A stretch of 64,000 bases of DNA from an uncultured Olsenella sp. (GTDB taxonomy: Bacteria; Actinomycetota; Coriobacteriia; Coriobacteriales; Atopobiaceae). The stretch lies in contig CASEVE010000013.1 in the NCBI GenBank assembly GCA_949291295.1, forward strand, positions 1-64,000, given 5' to 3'. Shown piece by piece: positions 9,350 to 26,099 of this stretch (position 1 is the stretch's first letter; every line of letters starts with the position of its first letter). The notes under the pieces were generated by a model that made no database searches, was not told the DNA's origin, and was given only the letters and a program-made list of their open reading frames with translations. The position numbers were made by a program, and so were the translations under genes.

Positions 9350-10120
9350 CTACATCGCCATGCCGCCGTCGACGCGAATGACCTCGCCGGTCACGTAGGA
9401 CGCGGCGTCGCTCACCAGGAAGCGAGTGACGGCGGCAATCTCGTCCGCGCTGGCCAGGCGCCCGAGGGGAATCTGCTTCTCGTAGCTCTCGACGACGCCC
9501 TCGGCAAGAACCGCCGTCATGTCGGTCTCCACGAAGCCCGGCGCGATGGCGTTCACCGTCACGCCGCGCGGCGCGAACTCGCGCGCCACGGACTTGGTGA
9601 GACCGATGAGGCCCGCCTTGGAGGCCGCGTAGTTGGCCTGGCCGGCGTTGCCCATGAGGCCCACGACGGAGGCCATGTTCACGATGCGCCCGCCACGCTG
9701 GCGCATGAAGGCGCGGGTAAGGGCGCGCGTGGTGTGGAAGGCGCCCTTGAGGTTGACGTCGATCACGCGGGAGAAGTCCTCGTCGCTCATGCGCACGAGC
9801 AGGCCGTCACGGGTGACGCCCGCGTTGTTGACGAGGGCCCAGACGCTCCCAAAGTCGGCGAGAACCGCGTCCACGGTGGCCTTGACCTCGTCGGCGCTCG
9901 CCACGTCGCAGCGATAGGCGCGCGCGGTGGCGCCGGCAGCCTCACAGGCCGCCACGGCCTCGGCGGCCGCGGCCTCGTTGCCCGCGTAGACGAGCGCGAG
10001 GTCAAAGCCGTCCGCGGCAAGCCCGCAGGCGACGGCGCGGCCGATGCCGCGGGACGCGCCGGTCACAAGGGCCACGCGACGAGAGGCGTCGCGCTCGATG
10101 GCACCGGTCTTCTCGGCCAT
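9350..10120 (-). CDS. fabG: 3-oxoacyl-ACP reductase FabG
   Basis: NADPH-dependent short-chain dehydrogenase that reduces 3-ketoacyl-ACP. It is 256 residues. It shows TGASRGIG for cofactor binding, NNAG, the catalytic Ser in NMASVVG, YAASK with the catalytic Tyr and Lys, and the C-terminal [15 protein letters not shown]. The ATG at 10120 lies 2 bp after the fabD stop. It is part of the fab operon. Confidence 0.96.
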   Translation of the reverse strand: MAEKTGAIERDASRRVALVTGASRGIGRAVACGLAADGFDLALVYAGNEAAAAEAVAACEAAGATARAYRCDVASADEVKATVDAVLADFGSVWALVNNAGVTRDGLLVRMSDEDFSRVIDVNLKGAFHTTRALTRAFMRQRGGRIVNMASVVGLMGNAGQANYAASKAGLIGLTKSVAREFAPRGVTVNAIAPGFVETDMTAVLAEGVVESYEKQIPLGRLASADEIAAVTRFLVSDAASYVTGEVIRVDGGMAM

Positions 10121-10122
10121 GG

Positions 10123-11058
10123 CTACTCCCCCTTCTCCGCGAGGGCGGCGAGAACCGCCTCGAGCTGCTCGACGGTCTCGCACGGCAGCGCCGTGACGCC
10201 CTCGAGCGTGCGGGTCACAAGGCCCGTGAGTGTCTTGCCGGGGCCCACCTCGATAAAGGTGTCCACGCCGTCCGCCGCCATGTTCTCAAGAGTGCGCACC
10301 CACCGGACGGGGTTGGCCACCTGGCTTGAGAGCAGCTCGACGCGAGCGGCCTCGTCGGCGGGGTACGCCTCACCCGTGCGGTTGGCAAGCACGGGCACGG
10401 ACGGCTGCGCCGGGGCGTGACCATCGGCGAGGTACGCGGCAAGGCCGCGCTCGGCGTCCGCCATGAACGGGCTGTGGAAGGCGCCCGAGACGGCGACCTT
10501 CATCGCGCGACCCTTAGCCTCCTTGACGAGAAGATCGAGCTTCTCGCAGGCCTCCGGCGTTCCCGCGACGACGGTCTGAAGCGGGCTGTTGTAGTTCACG
10601 GGCCAGGCGTCGCCCGCCTCGGCGGCAAGGCGCTCCACGGTGGCGGCGTCGAGCTTCACGACGGCGCGCATGGCGCCGGGGTTCTTCTCGGCGGCGTCCG
10701 CCATGAGCTCGGCGCGGTGGCACACGAGCTCAAAGCCCTGCTCGTCGGTGTAGGCACCGGCAAAGGTGAGCGCGGCGACCTCGCCGAGCGAGAAGCCCGC
10801 AACAACGTCCGGGTGCACGCCGCGCGCGGCAAGCGCGCGGGCGCAGGCGAGGTCGGCGGCAAACACGCAGGGCTGCGTGTTGATGGTCTGCGAGAGCTCC
10901 TCCTTGGTGCCGGTAAGGCACTGCTCGGTGGTGCCGGGACGCACGGCGTCCGCGACGTCAAAGACCGCCTTGGCCGCGGGCTCGGACTCGATGAGGTCGG
11001 CGCACATGCCGGGGTGCTGGGCGCCCTGGCCGGCGAAGAGGAAGGCTACTTTACCCAT
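10123..11058 (-). CDS. fabD: Malonyl-CoA:ACP transacylase
   Basis: Loads malonate from CoA onto ACP. It is 311 residues. It begins MGKVAFLFAGQGAQ with the oxyanion glutamine, has the catalytic Ser at 90 in GFSLGE, and the His in SGAFHSPFM. The ATG overlaps the end of fabK by 13 bp. Much longer in-frame extensions upstream are antisense-like reading of fabK and were discarded. Confidence 0.96.
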   Translation of the reverse strand: MGKVAFLFAGQGAQHPGMCADLIESEPAAKAVFDVADAVRPGTTEQCLTGTKEELSQTINTQPCVFAADLACARALAARGVHPDVVAGFSLGEVAALTFAGAYTDEQGFELVCHRAELMADAAEKNPGAMRAVVKLDAATVERLAAEAGDAWPVNYNSPLQTVVAGTPEACEKLDLLVKEAKGRAMKVAVSGAFHSPFMADAERGLAAYLADGHAPAQPSVPVLANRTGEAYPADEAARVELLSSQVANPVRWVRTLENMAADGVDTFIEVGPGKTLTGLVTRTLEGVTALPCETVEQLEAVLAALAEKGE

Positions 11059-11990
11059 TGCATTGCTCCAGCCAGGACCTTCTCGGCCCCGTTGACGAGG
11101 TCGTCCACAATCTCGAGCGCGCTCTGACGCTCCTTGACCATGCCGGCCACCTGACCGCAGAGGAACGAGCCGTTCTCGTAGTCGCCCTCCTTGGCGGCCT
11201 TGCGCAGGGCCCCGGTGCCAAAGGCGTTGAGCTCCTCCTCGGGCGCACCCGAGGCCTCGAGCTGGGCGTACTTGTTGGAGAAGGGATTCTTGAGCGCGCG
11301 CACCGGGTGACCGGTCGAGCGGCCCGTGGCGCGCGTGGCGATGTCGTTGGCCTTGAGGACCATGTCCTTGTACTTGTCTGACACGGTGCACTCGTTGGCA
11401 ACGAGGAAGCGCGTCCCCACCTGGACCCCCACGGCGCCGAGCATGAAGGCGGCGGCAACCCCGCGACCGTCGGCGATGCCGCCGGCGGCGATGACGGGAA
11501 TCTTCACGGCGTCGACGACCTGCGGCACGAGGGCCATCGTGGTGGTCTCGCCGATGTGGCCGCCGGACTCGGTGCCCTCGGCCACCACGGCCACGGCACC
11601 GGCGCGCTGGACGAGCTTGGCCATGGCAACGGAGGCCACCACGGGGATGACCTTGATGCCGGCAGCGTTCCAGGCCTTCATGTACTTGGTGGGGTTGCCC
11701 GCACCGGTCACCACGACGGGCACGTGCTCGTCGATGACGACCTGGGCAACCTCGTCGGCAAACGGGCTCATGAGCATGACGTTCACGCCGAAGGGCTTGT
11801 CGGTCTTGCTCCGGAGCTCGTGGATCTGGTCGCGCAGCCAATCGGCGTTGGCGTTCATGGCCGCGATGATGCCGAGGCCACCGGCCTCGGAGACGGCAGC
11901 GGCGAGGCTGGCGTCGGCAATCCAGGCCATCCCGCCCTGGAAGACGGGCTTCTCGATGCCGAGAAGGTCACAGATGGGGGTGCGCAGCAT
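11046..11990 (-). CDS. fabK: FMN-dependent enoyl-ACP reductase FabK
   Basis: The last reductive step of fatty acid elongation, done by the flavoprotein FabK instead of FabI. It is 314 residues. It is a TIM-barrel nitronate-monooxygenase-like protein: FQGGMAWIADA near the start, GVNVMLMSPF, VVTGAGNP, AEGTESGGHIG, and AAGGIADGRG with GVQVGTRF. FabK enzymes are generally insensitive to triclosan. The start lies two bases after the acpP stop, so the genes are probably coupled. No FabI is seen in the window. Confidence 0.95.
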   Translation of the reverse strand: MLRTPICDLLGIEKPVFQGGMAWIADASLAAAVSEAGGLGIIAAMNANADWLRDQIHELRSKTDKPFGVNVMLMSPFADEVAQVVIDEHVPVVVTGAGNPTKYMKAWNAAGIKVIPVVASVAMAKLVQRAGAVAVVAEGTESGGHIGETTTMALVPQVVDAVKIPVIAAGGIADGRGVAAAFMLGAVGVQVGTRFLVANECTVSDKYKDMVLKANDIATRATGRSTGHPVRALKNPFSNKYAQLEASGAPEEELNAFGTGALRKAAKEGDYENGSFLCGQVAGMVKERQSALEIVDDLVNGAEKVLAGAMQWVK

Positions 11991-11992
11991 GA

Positions 11993-12229
11993 CTAGTTCT
12001 CCAGAAGAGACTCGACCATCTCGACAAACTCGCCGATGGTGGTGGGGTTGGACTCGGCGTCGATCTCGATGCCAAACTCGTCCTCGCACGCCATGACGGC
12101 CTCAACGGTGGCAAGGCTGTCGAGACCGACCTCGGCGAGCGTGGTCTCGGCGGTCAGCTCGACGTCGTCGAGGCCGCCCTGCTCGCGGACGATCGCGCAC
12201 ACGCGGTCAAAGGTGCTCTGGTCTGCCAT
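11993..12229 (-). CDS. acpP: Acyl carrier protein
   Basis: Small acidic carrier of growing acyl chains, 78 residues. The phosphopantetheine serine is S38 in GLDSLA, flanked by the usual acidic helix II (VEAVMACEDEF). ATG at 12229 has a strong AAGGAG site 8 nt upstream; longer in-frame readings are Arg/Pro-rich and not ACP-like. It lies between fabH and fabK. Confidence 0.96.
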   Translation of the reverse strand: MADQSTFDRVCAIVREQGGLDDVELTAETTLAEVGLDSLATVEAVMACEDEFGIEIDAESNPTTIGEFVEMVESLLEN

Positions 12230-12309
12230 GGTTGGTACTCCTTCTTTTTCCATGCGCCCGGCGGGCGCTCCAATGGACGATGCGGGTGCTGGGAACAGGC
12301 GGACGGCCG

Positions 12310-13269
12310 CTAGTCCCAGCGCAGGAGGCAGGCGCCCGTGTCGAGGCCGGCCCCAAATCCGACAAGCGCAACGAGCTGGCCGCTCTTGAGCCCGCCCGAG
12401 CGGACGAGGCGGTCGAGTGCGAGCGGGACACACGCGCTCGAGATGTTGCCCGTCTCCGCAAGGGCGCGCGCCACCTTGGCGTTATCGATGCCGAGGCGCG
12501 CGACGGCCGAGGAGAGGATTCGCTCGTTGGCCTGATGGAACACAAAGTGGTCGATGTCGTCGATCTTGATGCCCGTCTCGTCGCAGAGCATGCGGACGGA
12601 ATCGCAGATCGCGTTGACGCCAAACTTGAAGACGCGACGGCCCTCCATGGAGAGGGTGCTCGCAGGACGGTCCGTCTCGTCATAGGGGGACGTTCCGGCA
12701 ACGCCGGGAACGTGGAGGATGTCGACGGCGGGCTCCGTGGAGAGGTGCGTGGCGAGGGGGTTCTCCCCGCCCGCGGCAAGAACGGCCGCAGCGGCGCCAT
12801 CGCCAAAGAGCACGCAGGTGGCGCGGTCGGACCAGTCCACGAGACGGCTCATCTTCTCTGCGGAGACCACGAGGATGCGCTCGGCGCGACCGCGGACGAA
12901 GTAGCCATCCGCCACATCGAGCGCGAAGATGAAGCCCGCGCAGGCGGCGGAGACGTCGAAGGCCGGGCACGAGGCGCCGAGAAGCTCGGCGATGGCGCAG
13001 GCCTCGGCGGGGATGAGATGGTCCCCGCTCGTGGTGGAGCAGATGATGAGGTCGAGCTCCTCGGGCTTCACGCCAGCGGCGTCAAGCGCCGCGCGTGATG
13101 CGGCAACGGAGAGCTCGTCGAGCGTTTCGCTGGTGCAGATGCGACGGCTCGAGATGCCCGTGCGCTGGGAGATCCACTCATCGGAGGTGTCGAGGAACTC
13201 GGAGAGGTCATTGTTCGTGACCGAGCGGCTCGGAAGCGCCGAGCCCGTTCCCAGTATGCGGAATCCCAC
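12310..13269 (-). CDS. fabH: 3-oxoacyl-ACP synthase III FabH
   Basis: Starts fatty acid synthesis by condensing an acyl-CoA with malonyl-ACP. It is 319 residues. Triad: Cys in DVSAACAGF, His in VFHQANERI, Asn in TGNISSA; GFGAGLD near the end. It is first in the fab operon, 80 bp before acpP. It is divergent from birA across a 168-bp gap that must hold both promoters. Confidence 0.96.
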   Translation of the reverse strand: MGFRILGTGSALPSRSVTNNDLSEFLDTSDEWISQRTGISSRRICTSETLDELSVAASRAALDAAGVKPEELDLIICSTTSGDHLIPAEACAIAELLGASCPAFDVSAACAGFIFALDVADGYFVRGRAERILVVSAEKMSRLVDWSDRATCVLFGDGAAAAVLAAGGENPLATHLSTEPAVDILHVPGVAGTSPYDETDRPASTLSMEGRRVFKFGVNAICDSVRMLCDETGIKIDDIDHFVFHQANERILSSAVARLGIDNAKVARALAETGNISSACVPLALDRLVRSGGLKSGQLVALVGFGAGLDTGACLLRWD

Positions 13270-13287
13270 TGTCCGCCCTCCCTCATT

Positions 13288-13301
13288 GTTAACGTGTCAA
13301 C
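13288..13301. promoter_or_regulatory. Candidate operator in the fabH-birA divergent promoter region
   Basis: An imperfect palindrome, GTTAAC-GT-GTCAAC, lies 19 bp upstream of the fabH start in the gap to birA. There is no MarR-type FabT gene beside the operon, which streptococcal clusters of this order usually have, so the regulator is unknown. No convincing -35/-10 pair was found here. The call rests on symmetry and position only. Confidence 0.3.
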
Positions 13302-13437
13302 ATCTCAATGGTAGGCTAGTCAATGTACGCATGGAGTGAGGCGAGTATTTTCAGCTCCTCCATTTTGTCATGAGTCCTCCATATGGGCGACCCTCCCCGA
13401 CCGCCTACAATGAGACGCAAGGTCAGGGGAGGTTTTC

Positions 13438-14169
13438 ATGAAAAGGTTGCCACGAATCAGGCTTCTCGAGAAGACCGTCTCGACAAACGATGATGTCTTG
13501 GAGCTTGGGCGGCAGGGCTCCGAGAGCGGGACTGCGGTTGCCGCGCGGCGGCAGACGGCCGGTCGAGGACGACGCGGGCATGCGTGGGAGTCACCGGCCG
13601 GAAACCTCTACCTCTCTGTGCTGCTGCGAGCGGAGGTGCCCCCATCGCGGCTGCCCGGACTTGCCGCCGCCTGCGGGCTGGGGGTGACAGATGGGCTGGA
13701 AACGCTCGGGCTTTCAAATGAGGTCCAGCTCAAGTGGCCCAACGATCTTCTCGCCCGCGGGCAAAAGCTCGCCGGGATCCTTGTTGAGGCGGCGCGCGAC
13801 GAAGCTGGAAATCCCTTCGCGGTATGCGGCATTGGAATCAATCTAGAGAGCGCTCCGCGCGAGCTGGGGGCCATTGGGCTGGCGGAGCTGGGAAGCGCGC
13901 CTTCCTTCTCGGAGCTTGCCGAGGTGCTGCGAGACAGCATCGTTGCCCGCGTTGACGCGTGGACAGGCGCGGGCGGACTATGCCCGCTTGACGGAATCCA
14001 AGACGACTATCTGGCACGCCTTGCCTGGCTCAGCGAGAAGGTCGCGGTGCTCTCGCCCGACGGCGCCGAGCTCACGCGTGGCGTCTTTGAGGCCGTGGAC
14101 CCCTGGGGCCGCGCCATCGTTGACGGAAACGCCCACACCGCCGAACAATCCTCCCTCCGCCCGCTGTGA
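13438..14169 (+). CDS. birA: Biotin-[acetyl-CoA carboxylase] ligase, no DNA-binding domain
   Basis: Attaches biotin to the AccB lysine. It is 243 residues and monofunctional: it starts directly with the catalytic domain and lacks the N-terminal helix-turn-helix of BirA repressors. Motifs are STND, the biotinyl-AMP loop GRGRRGHAW, KWPNDLL, and KLAGILVE. ATG at 13438 has AGGGGAGG upstream. It is divergent from the operon that encodes its substrate. Confidence 0.95.
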   Translation: MKRLPRIRLLEKTVSTNDDVLELGRQGSESGTAVAARRQTAGRGRRGHAWESPAGNLYLSVLLRAEVPPSRLPGLAAACGLGVTDGLETLGLSNEVQLKWPNDLLARGQKLAGILVEAARDEAGNPFAVCGIGINLESAPRELGAIGLAELGSAPSFSELAEVLRDSIVARVDAWTGAGGLCPLDGIQDDYLARLAWLSEKVAVLSPDGAELTRGVFEAVDPWGRAIVDGNAHTAEQSSLRPL

Positions 14170-14178
14170 CGGCGTGGG

Positions 14179-14371
14179 GCGGCGACGGAAGCTGACGGGA
14201 GTGATGACAGAGGCGACGGGGCTGACAGGGGCGGCGGGGGTGACAAAGGTGACAGGGTAAATTGTCATCATAAAGCCCATGATGACAATTTACCCTGTCA
14301 CCTTTGTCACCCCCGCCGCCCCTGTCAGCCCCGTCGCCTCTGTCATCACTCCCGTCAGCTTCCGTCGCCGC
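14179..14371. repeat. Perfect 93-bp-arm palindrome between convergent birA and rpoC
   Basis: The left arm 14179-14271 and right arm 14279-14371 are exact reverse complements over 93 bp, around a 7-bp loop (AAAGCCC). Each arm contains the dispersed element TGACAAAGGTGACAGGGTA plus further GTGACA/GCTGACGG-type segments. The rest of 14372-14498 holds no gene. As RNA it would give a very stable hairpin in either direction, so a role as bidirectional terminator is likely. Confidence 0.95.
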
Positions 14372-14498
14372 TTCCCCGGCAAGCGCCCTTCGCTGCAAAC
14401 GCGCGGCCGCCCGCCCTTCTCGCCGGCGATTTCTGAGCGGAGCTCAGCTGAGCCGGAGAGAAGGGCGGGCGCCCCTCAGGTGCGTATGTAGCGAGCGC

Positions 14499-18920
<4,422 letters not shown>

Positions 18921-18925
18921 AGTCG

Positions 18926-22441
<3,516 letters not shown>

Positions 22442-22494
22442 CAGGCTTTTCCTCCTTCAAAAAGGGTGGAAGGCGGCAATTGTCGCAACGTAAC

Positions 22495-22523
22495 AATCTA
22501 CCGAAAAGCGCCTCCTCGGTCAA
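22495..22523 (-). promoter_or_regulatory. Promoter of rpoBC
   Basis: On the minus strand TTGACC (22518-22523), a 17-bp spacer and TAGATT (22495-22500) lie about 55-80 bp before the rpoB ATG. With the terminator after rplL at 22880, this makes rpoBC a transcription unit of its own. Confidence 0.65.
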
Positions 22524-22659
22524 TGAAAAGTCTTGACTTGGCTGCCATTTTCGAGTATGAATTCCCGCTCCTACAATCTACCTGCGTAAACGCCGTGGCG
22601 AGAAGTACCCGCATGTGAAGGTTCGGTGTGCTCCCTCAGCTGGCGCGCGCCTGGACCGC

Positions 22660-22860
22660 AGGACAAATCGGGCAGCGGCGCGTCCCTCTCGCCGGGCGTC
22701 CCCGGGTGCGGGGCCGTGGGGCGTCCTTCTCGCCGGGCGTCCCCAAAAGTGGAGCCGTGGCGCGAATCACCCTCTGTTTTGCGCCACAGCCTCATTTTTG
22801 GGAACATATTGCGCCTTCTGCGCGCCACAGCCTCGATTTTGGGAACGCACTCCCGGGGCA
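22660..22860. repeat. Two-family GC-rich repeat block upstream of rpoB, 41-bp spacing
   Basis: Between the rpoB promoter and the rplL terminator. One element (CGTCC-x-TCTCGCCGGGCG) occurs at 22681 and 22722, 41 bp apart. A second (GCGCCACAGCCTC, then an A/T tract and GGGAAC) occurs at 22781 and 22822, also 41 bp apart. No open gene with coding character was seen in 22524-22879. Confidence 0.75.
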
Positions 22861-22879
22861 CCGAGAAGCACCGATACGC

Positions 22880-22910
22880 AAAAAGGGGCCGGACCCGTAG
22901 GTCCGACCCC
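22880..22910 (-). terminator. Rho-independent terminator of rplJL
   Basis: Downstream of rplL on the minus strand: stem GGGGTCGGACC with GGTCCGGCCCC, then a run of T. A near-identical hairpin follows the alcohol dehydrogenase at 57979-58009. Confidence 0.85.
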
Positions 22911-22946
22911 TGAAGGTGCGCGTTGCGCGTGACCCAGTAAGCGAAC

Positions 22947-23330
22947 TTACTTGAGGGTGACGGTAGCGCCGGCCTCCTCGAGCTGCTTCTTGGCGGCCTC
23001 GGCGTCCTCCTTCTTGGCGCCCTCGAGGACGGCCTTGGGGGCACCCTCGACGACCTCCTTGGCCTCCTTGAGGCCGAGGCTGGTCAGAGCGCGGACGACC
23101 TTGATGACGGCGATCTTGTTGTCGCCGAAGCCCTCGAGCACGACGTCGAAGTTGGTCTTCTCCTCCTCCTCGGCGGCACCGCCAGCGGCAGGAGCAGCGG
23201 CGACGGCGGCGACAGGAGCGGCGGCGGAGACGCCGAAGGTGTCCTCGATAGCGTGAACGAGCTCGGATGCCTCGAGAAGGGTCATCTCCTTGAGGGCGTC
23301 AATGATCTCCTCGGTGGTAAGCTTAGCCAT
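22947..23330 (-). CDS. rplL: 50S ribosomal protein L7/L12
   Basis: Stalk protein that recruits translation GTPases. It is 127 residues: N-terminal dimerization helices, an Ala/Gly-rich hinge at about 37-55, and the C-terminal factor-binding domain ([33 protein letters not shown]). It is 73 bp after rplJ and followed by a strong terminator. Confidence 0.97.
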   Translation of the reverse strand: MAKLTTEEIIDALKEMTLLEASELVHAIEDTFGVSAAAPVAAVAAAPAAGGAAEEEEKTNFDVVLEGFGDNKIAVIKVVRALTSLGLKEAKEVVEGAPKAVLEGAKKEDAEAAKKQLEEAGATVTLK

Positions 23331-23403
23331 TTTTCAATCCTTTCGGTCCCGCGCGGTCTGCGCGGATTTGCGTTTACGTGTGCGGCGGATGCCGCGGGTG
23401 GAA

Positions 23404-23925
23404 CTAGGCAGCCTGCTTCTGCTCGGAAACAGCATTGACGGTGCGGGCGAGGCCAGCGGGGACCTCCTTGACGCACACGGCGATGTCGCGAGCAAAACCA
23501 GCGATGAGGCCGGCGAGCTGACCCATGAGCTGATCGCGGTTGGGCAGGTCGGCGTAGGCCTTTGCCTCGTCGGCGTTGAGAGCCTTGCCGTCGGCGATGG
23601 CGCCCACGAAGCTCATCTTCTTGAGCTTCTCGGACTGCTCCTTGATGACCTTGGCGGCATCGACGGAGTCCTTCTGATAGAAGACGTACGCGCAGGTGCC
23701 GGCAAGAGCGTCATCGATGCTGGGCAGACCGGCGTTCTGGAGAGCGAGCTTGACGATGTTGTTCTTGTACACCTTCATCTCGGCACCCGCCTCGCGCAGG
23801 GCGCGGCGGACCTCCTGGGTCTCCTTAACGGAGAGACCACGGTAGTCGACGACAAAAACGCCGTTGGAAGCCTCGAGAGAGGCAGAGACCTTCTCGAGCA
23901 TCTCGACATTGGACTTGGATGGCAT
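23404..23925 (-). CDS. rplJ: 50S ribosomal protein L10
   Basis: Base of the ribosomal stalk and autoregulator of its own mRNA. It is 173 residues, starting MPSKSNVEMLEKVS, with VVDYRGLSVKE and the C-terminal helix that binds L7/L12. ATG at 23925 follows AGGAGG. Longer in-frame starts read through the leader RNA and are not used. Confidence 0.96.
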   Translation of the reverse strand: MPSKSNVEMLEKVSASLEASNGVFVVDYRGLSVKETQEVRRALREAGAEMKVYKNNIVKLALQNAGLPSIDDALAGTCAYVFYQKDSVDAAKVIKEQSEKLKKMSFVGAIADGKALNADEAKAYADLPNRDQLMGQLAGLIAGFARDIAVCVKEVPAGLARTVNAVSEQKQAA

Positions 23926-23993
23926 GTTGTTACACCTCCTCGATATGCGGTCGGGCACGAGCCGCCAACGCGGGCGGGCCTTCCGCATGAGAA

Positions 23994-24023
23994 GACCCCA
24001 CTTGGCGCAGCCAAAGCGGGGTC
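23994..24023 (-). terminator. Attenuator-like hairpin in the rplJL leader
   Basis: On the minus strand GACCCC-GCTTTGGC-tgc-GCCAAGTGGGGTC folds into a near-perfect stem followed by TTCTC. It lies between the L10 leader and the rplJ ribosome binding site. The T tract is short, so termination here is a guess from structure and position. Confidence 0.45.
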
Positions 24024-24032
24024 CTCGAAGAT

Positions 24033-24105
24033 GCAATCTCTGAGACCACCTCGGCAGGCGGGTTTCCCCTTTGAGCCTTGCGGCACCGGCTGTCTTTGGC
24101 AGCGG
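24033..24105 (-). ncRNA. Ribosomal protein L10 leader (cis-regulatory RNA)
   Basis: On the minus strand the leader contains CAAAGACAGCCGGTGCC, AAGGCT and TGCCGAGGTGG. These match the conserved L10-binding leader seen before rplJ in many bacteria, in which L10-L7/L12 binding represses the operon. Assigned from remembered consensus and location; a covariance-model search would settle it. Confidence 0.65.
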
Positions 24106-24126
24106 ACGTGCGATGTACATACACAG

Positions 24127-24174
24127 GACGGGCGTCCTGCGCGTGACATTTTTGCACGACGCAGGACGCCCGTC
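24127..24174. repeat. 15-bp-stem hairpin after rplA
   Basis: Left arm GACGGGCGTCCTGCG (24127-24141) pairs perfectly with 24160-24174 around an 18-nt loop. It lies 30 bp past the rplA stop and before the L10 leader. It could terminate or process the rplKA message; no long T run follows. Confidence 0.75.
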
Positions 24175-24204
24175 AAGCACTCCTTGGAAAAATGGCGAGA
24201 AGAA

Positions 24205-24912
24205 CTAGTCCTCCATAAGGTTGCGGGTCTTGGAGGAGTCAACCTTGATGCCAGGGCCCATCGTGGTGGAGATGACGACGGACTTGACGTACTTGCCCTT
24301 GGCGCTCGAGGGCTTGACGCGGAGCAGCTCGTTGATGAGCGCGCCGTAGTTCTCGACGAGCTTCTGGGTGTCGAAGGACACCTTGCCCATCGGGACGTGG
24401 CAGATGCCGTAGCGGTCGGCGCGGTACTCGACGCGGCCGGCCTTGAGCTCGCCGACCATCTTGGCGACGTCCATGGTCACGGTGCCGAGCTTGGGGTTGG
24501 GCATGAGGCCGCGGGGACCGAGGATCTTACCGAGGCGGCCGACCTTGCCCATCATGTTGGGGGTGGCGATGGCGGCGTCGAAGTTCAGCTCACCGGCCTG
24601 AATCTGGGCAACGAGGTCATCGGAGCCCACGATGTCGGCGCCAGCGGCCTCGGCCTCACGGGCCTTCTCGCCCTCGGCGAAGACGGCGACGCGGACGGTC
24701 TTGCCGGTACCGTGGGGCAGGGAGATGGAGCCGCGGACGTTCTGGTCGGCCTTGCGGGTGTCGACGCCCAGGCGAACGGCAACCTCGACGGTCTCATCAA
24801 ACTTGGCGGGGGCGAGCTCCTTGGCGAGCTCCATGGCCTCCTTCGGGGAGTAGAGCTTGGTGCGCTCGACCTTCTCGGCGGCGGCCTTGTAGTTCTTTCC
24901 GTGCTTAGGCAT
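24205..24912 (-). CDS. rplA: 50S ribosomal protein L1
   Basis: L1 stalk protein that moves deacylated tRNA out of the E site. It is 235 residues, normal. Contains the LRVGVDTR-like block, [21 protein letters not shown], and the C-terminal [18 protein letters not shown]. It lies downstream of rplK, separated by a palindrome pair. Confidence 0.97.
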   Translation of the reverse strand: MPKHGKNYKAAAEKVERTKLYSPKEAMELAKELAPAKFDETVEVAVRLGVDTRKADQNVRGSISLPHGTGKTVRVAVFAEGEKAREAEAAGADIVGSDDLVAQIQAGELNFDAAIATPNMMGKVGRLGKILGPRGLMPNPKLGTVTMDVAKMVGELKAGRVEYRADRYGICHVPMGKVSFDTQKLVENYGALINELLRVKPSSAKGKYVKSVVISTTMGPGIKVDSSKTRNLMED

Positions 24913-24959
24913 GTTGCTTACCTCCTGTGGTCATCGGGCTTTCACCCTCCCACGTCGAT

Positions 24960-25022
24960 GTTACGAAGGGACAGTCCCTTCGTAACGTTCAATGTTACGA
25001 AGGGACTGTCCCTTCGTAACAT
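24960..25022. repeat. Pair of GAAGGGACAGTCCC palindromes between rplK and rplA
   Basis: Copies at 24960-24986 and 24992-25022, again one with ACA and one with ACT at the centre, so in opposite orientation. This is the same family as 7497-7523 and 9276-9347. Lying inside a ribosomal protein operon, it would be transcribed as two strong hairpins. Confidence 0.9.
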
Positions 25023-25030
25023 CTAGACAC

Positions 25031-25459
25031 TTACTCGGCGATGGTGACGCCCATGGAACGGGCGGTGCCGGCGACGATCTTCTTGGCGGCCTCGATGTCG
25101 TTGGCGTTGAGGTCCGGCATCTTGATCTCGGCGATCTTGGTGAGCTGCTCCTGGGTGAGCTGGCCGACCTTGTCGCGCTGGGGCACGCCGGAGCCGCTCT
25201 TGAGGCCGAGCTCCTTCTTGATGAGCTGGGCCGCGGGAGGGGTCTTGCAAACAAAGTCGAAGGAGCGATCCTCGTAGACGGAGATCTCAACGGGAATGAT
25301 GTCGCCGGCCTTGTCCTGCGTGGCGGCGTTGAACGCCTGGCAGAACTGCATGATGTTGACCTGAGCGGCACCAAGGGCGGGACCGACGGGAGGCGCGGGG
25401 TTGGCAGCGCCGGCCGGAATCTGGAGCTTAATGAAGTTGACGACCTTCTTCTTGGCCAT
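25031..25459 (-). CDS. rplK: 50S ribosomal protein L11
   Basis: GTPase-centre protein, 142 residues. It shows [20 protein letters not shown] with the flexible proline-rich N-terminus, the [12 protein letters not shown] region, and the C-terminal rRNA-binding GTARSMGV. On the minus strand TTGCTT-17-TAGTAC lies in the gap to nusG and may be an internal promoter for rplKA. Confidence 0.97.
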   Translation of the reverse strand: MAKKKVVNFIKLQIPAGAANPAPPVGPALGAAQVNIMQFCQAFNAATQDKAGDIIPVEISVYEDRSFDFVCKTPPAAQLIKKELGLKSGSGVPQRDKVGQLTQEQLTKIAEIKMPDLNANDIEAAKKIVAGTARSMGVTIAE

Positions 25460-25548
25460 TGTGTTCTCCTTGAGAGTGTTGCGAACGTACTATCGATGCG
25501 CCGCCCGAGAAGCAATCCTCACCGATACGGGCAGGCGGAATCTCCTTC

Positions 25549-26097
25549 TTATGCGATCACGGTGATCTGATCGAGCTTGAGCTCGACGGGAGCCTCGCGG
25601 CCGAAGATGGTCAGCATGACCTTGACCTTGCCGGACTCGGCGTTGACCTCGGACACGATGCCGTCGAAATCCGCAAGCGGGCCAGAGAGCACACGCACGG
25701 ACTGGCCGACCTCAACGTTGGTGGAGGTGCGCTTGGGCGCAACCGGAGACGTGCCACGAGCGCCCGTGCGACGCATGATCTTGTCGAACTCGCTGCGACG
25801 AAGGGGCGAGGGCTTGCCGTCGGGACCAACAAAGCCGGTGACGCCGGGGGTGTTGCGCACGAAGGACCACGTATCGTCGTTGCCCTCCATGCGAACGAGA
25901 ACGTAGCTCGGCAGGACCTTGGACTCCTTGGTCTCTCGCTTGCCGCCGTCCTTGATCTCGGTCACCTCTTCGGTGGGAATCTGGATGTCGACAATCTGGT
26001 CCTCCATACCGAAGGTCTCGATACGGTGCTCAAGGTCGGTCTTGACCTTGTTCTCGTAGCCCGAGTAGGTATGAATGACGTACCAGCGCTTAGCCAC
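25549..26097 (-). CDS. nusG: Transcription elongation/antitermination factor NusG
   Basis: Binds RNA polymerase and couples it to Rho or the ribosome. It is 182 residues: NGN domain (KRWYVIHTYSGYENKV, PSYVLVRM, NTPGVTGFVG) and a C-terminal KOW domain (VGQSVRVLSGPLADFDGIV). It starts two bases after the secE stop. Confidence 0.97.
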   Translation of the reverse strand: MAKRWYVIHTYSGYENKVKTDLEHRIETFGMEDQIVDIQIPTEEVTEIKDGGKRETKESKVLPSYVLVRMEGNDDTWSFVRNTPGVTGFVGPDGKPSPLRRSEFDKIMRRTGARGTSPVAPKRTSTNVEVGQSVRVLSGPLADFDGIVSEVNAESGKVKVMLTIFGREAPVELKLDQITVIA

Positions 26098-26099
26098 AA

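Noticed and set aside
13270-13437. FapR or FabT operator in the fabH-birA gap
   Set aside because: Neither the TTAGTACCTGATACTAA-type FapR site nor the ATTTGAAT-type FabT site is present; only a generic GTTAAC/GTCAAC palindrome is seen.
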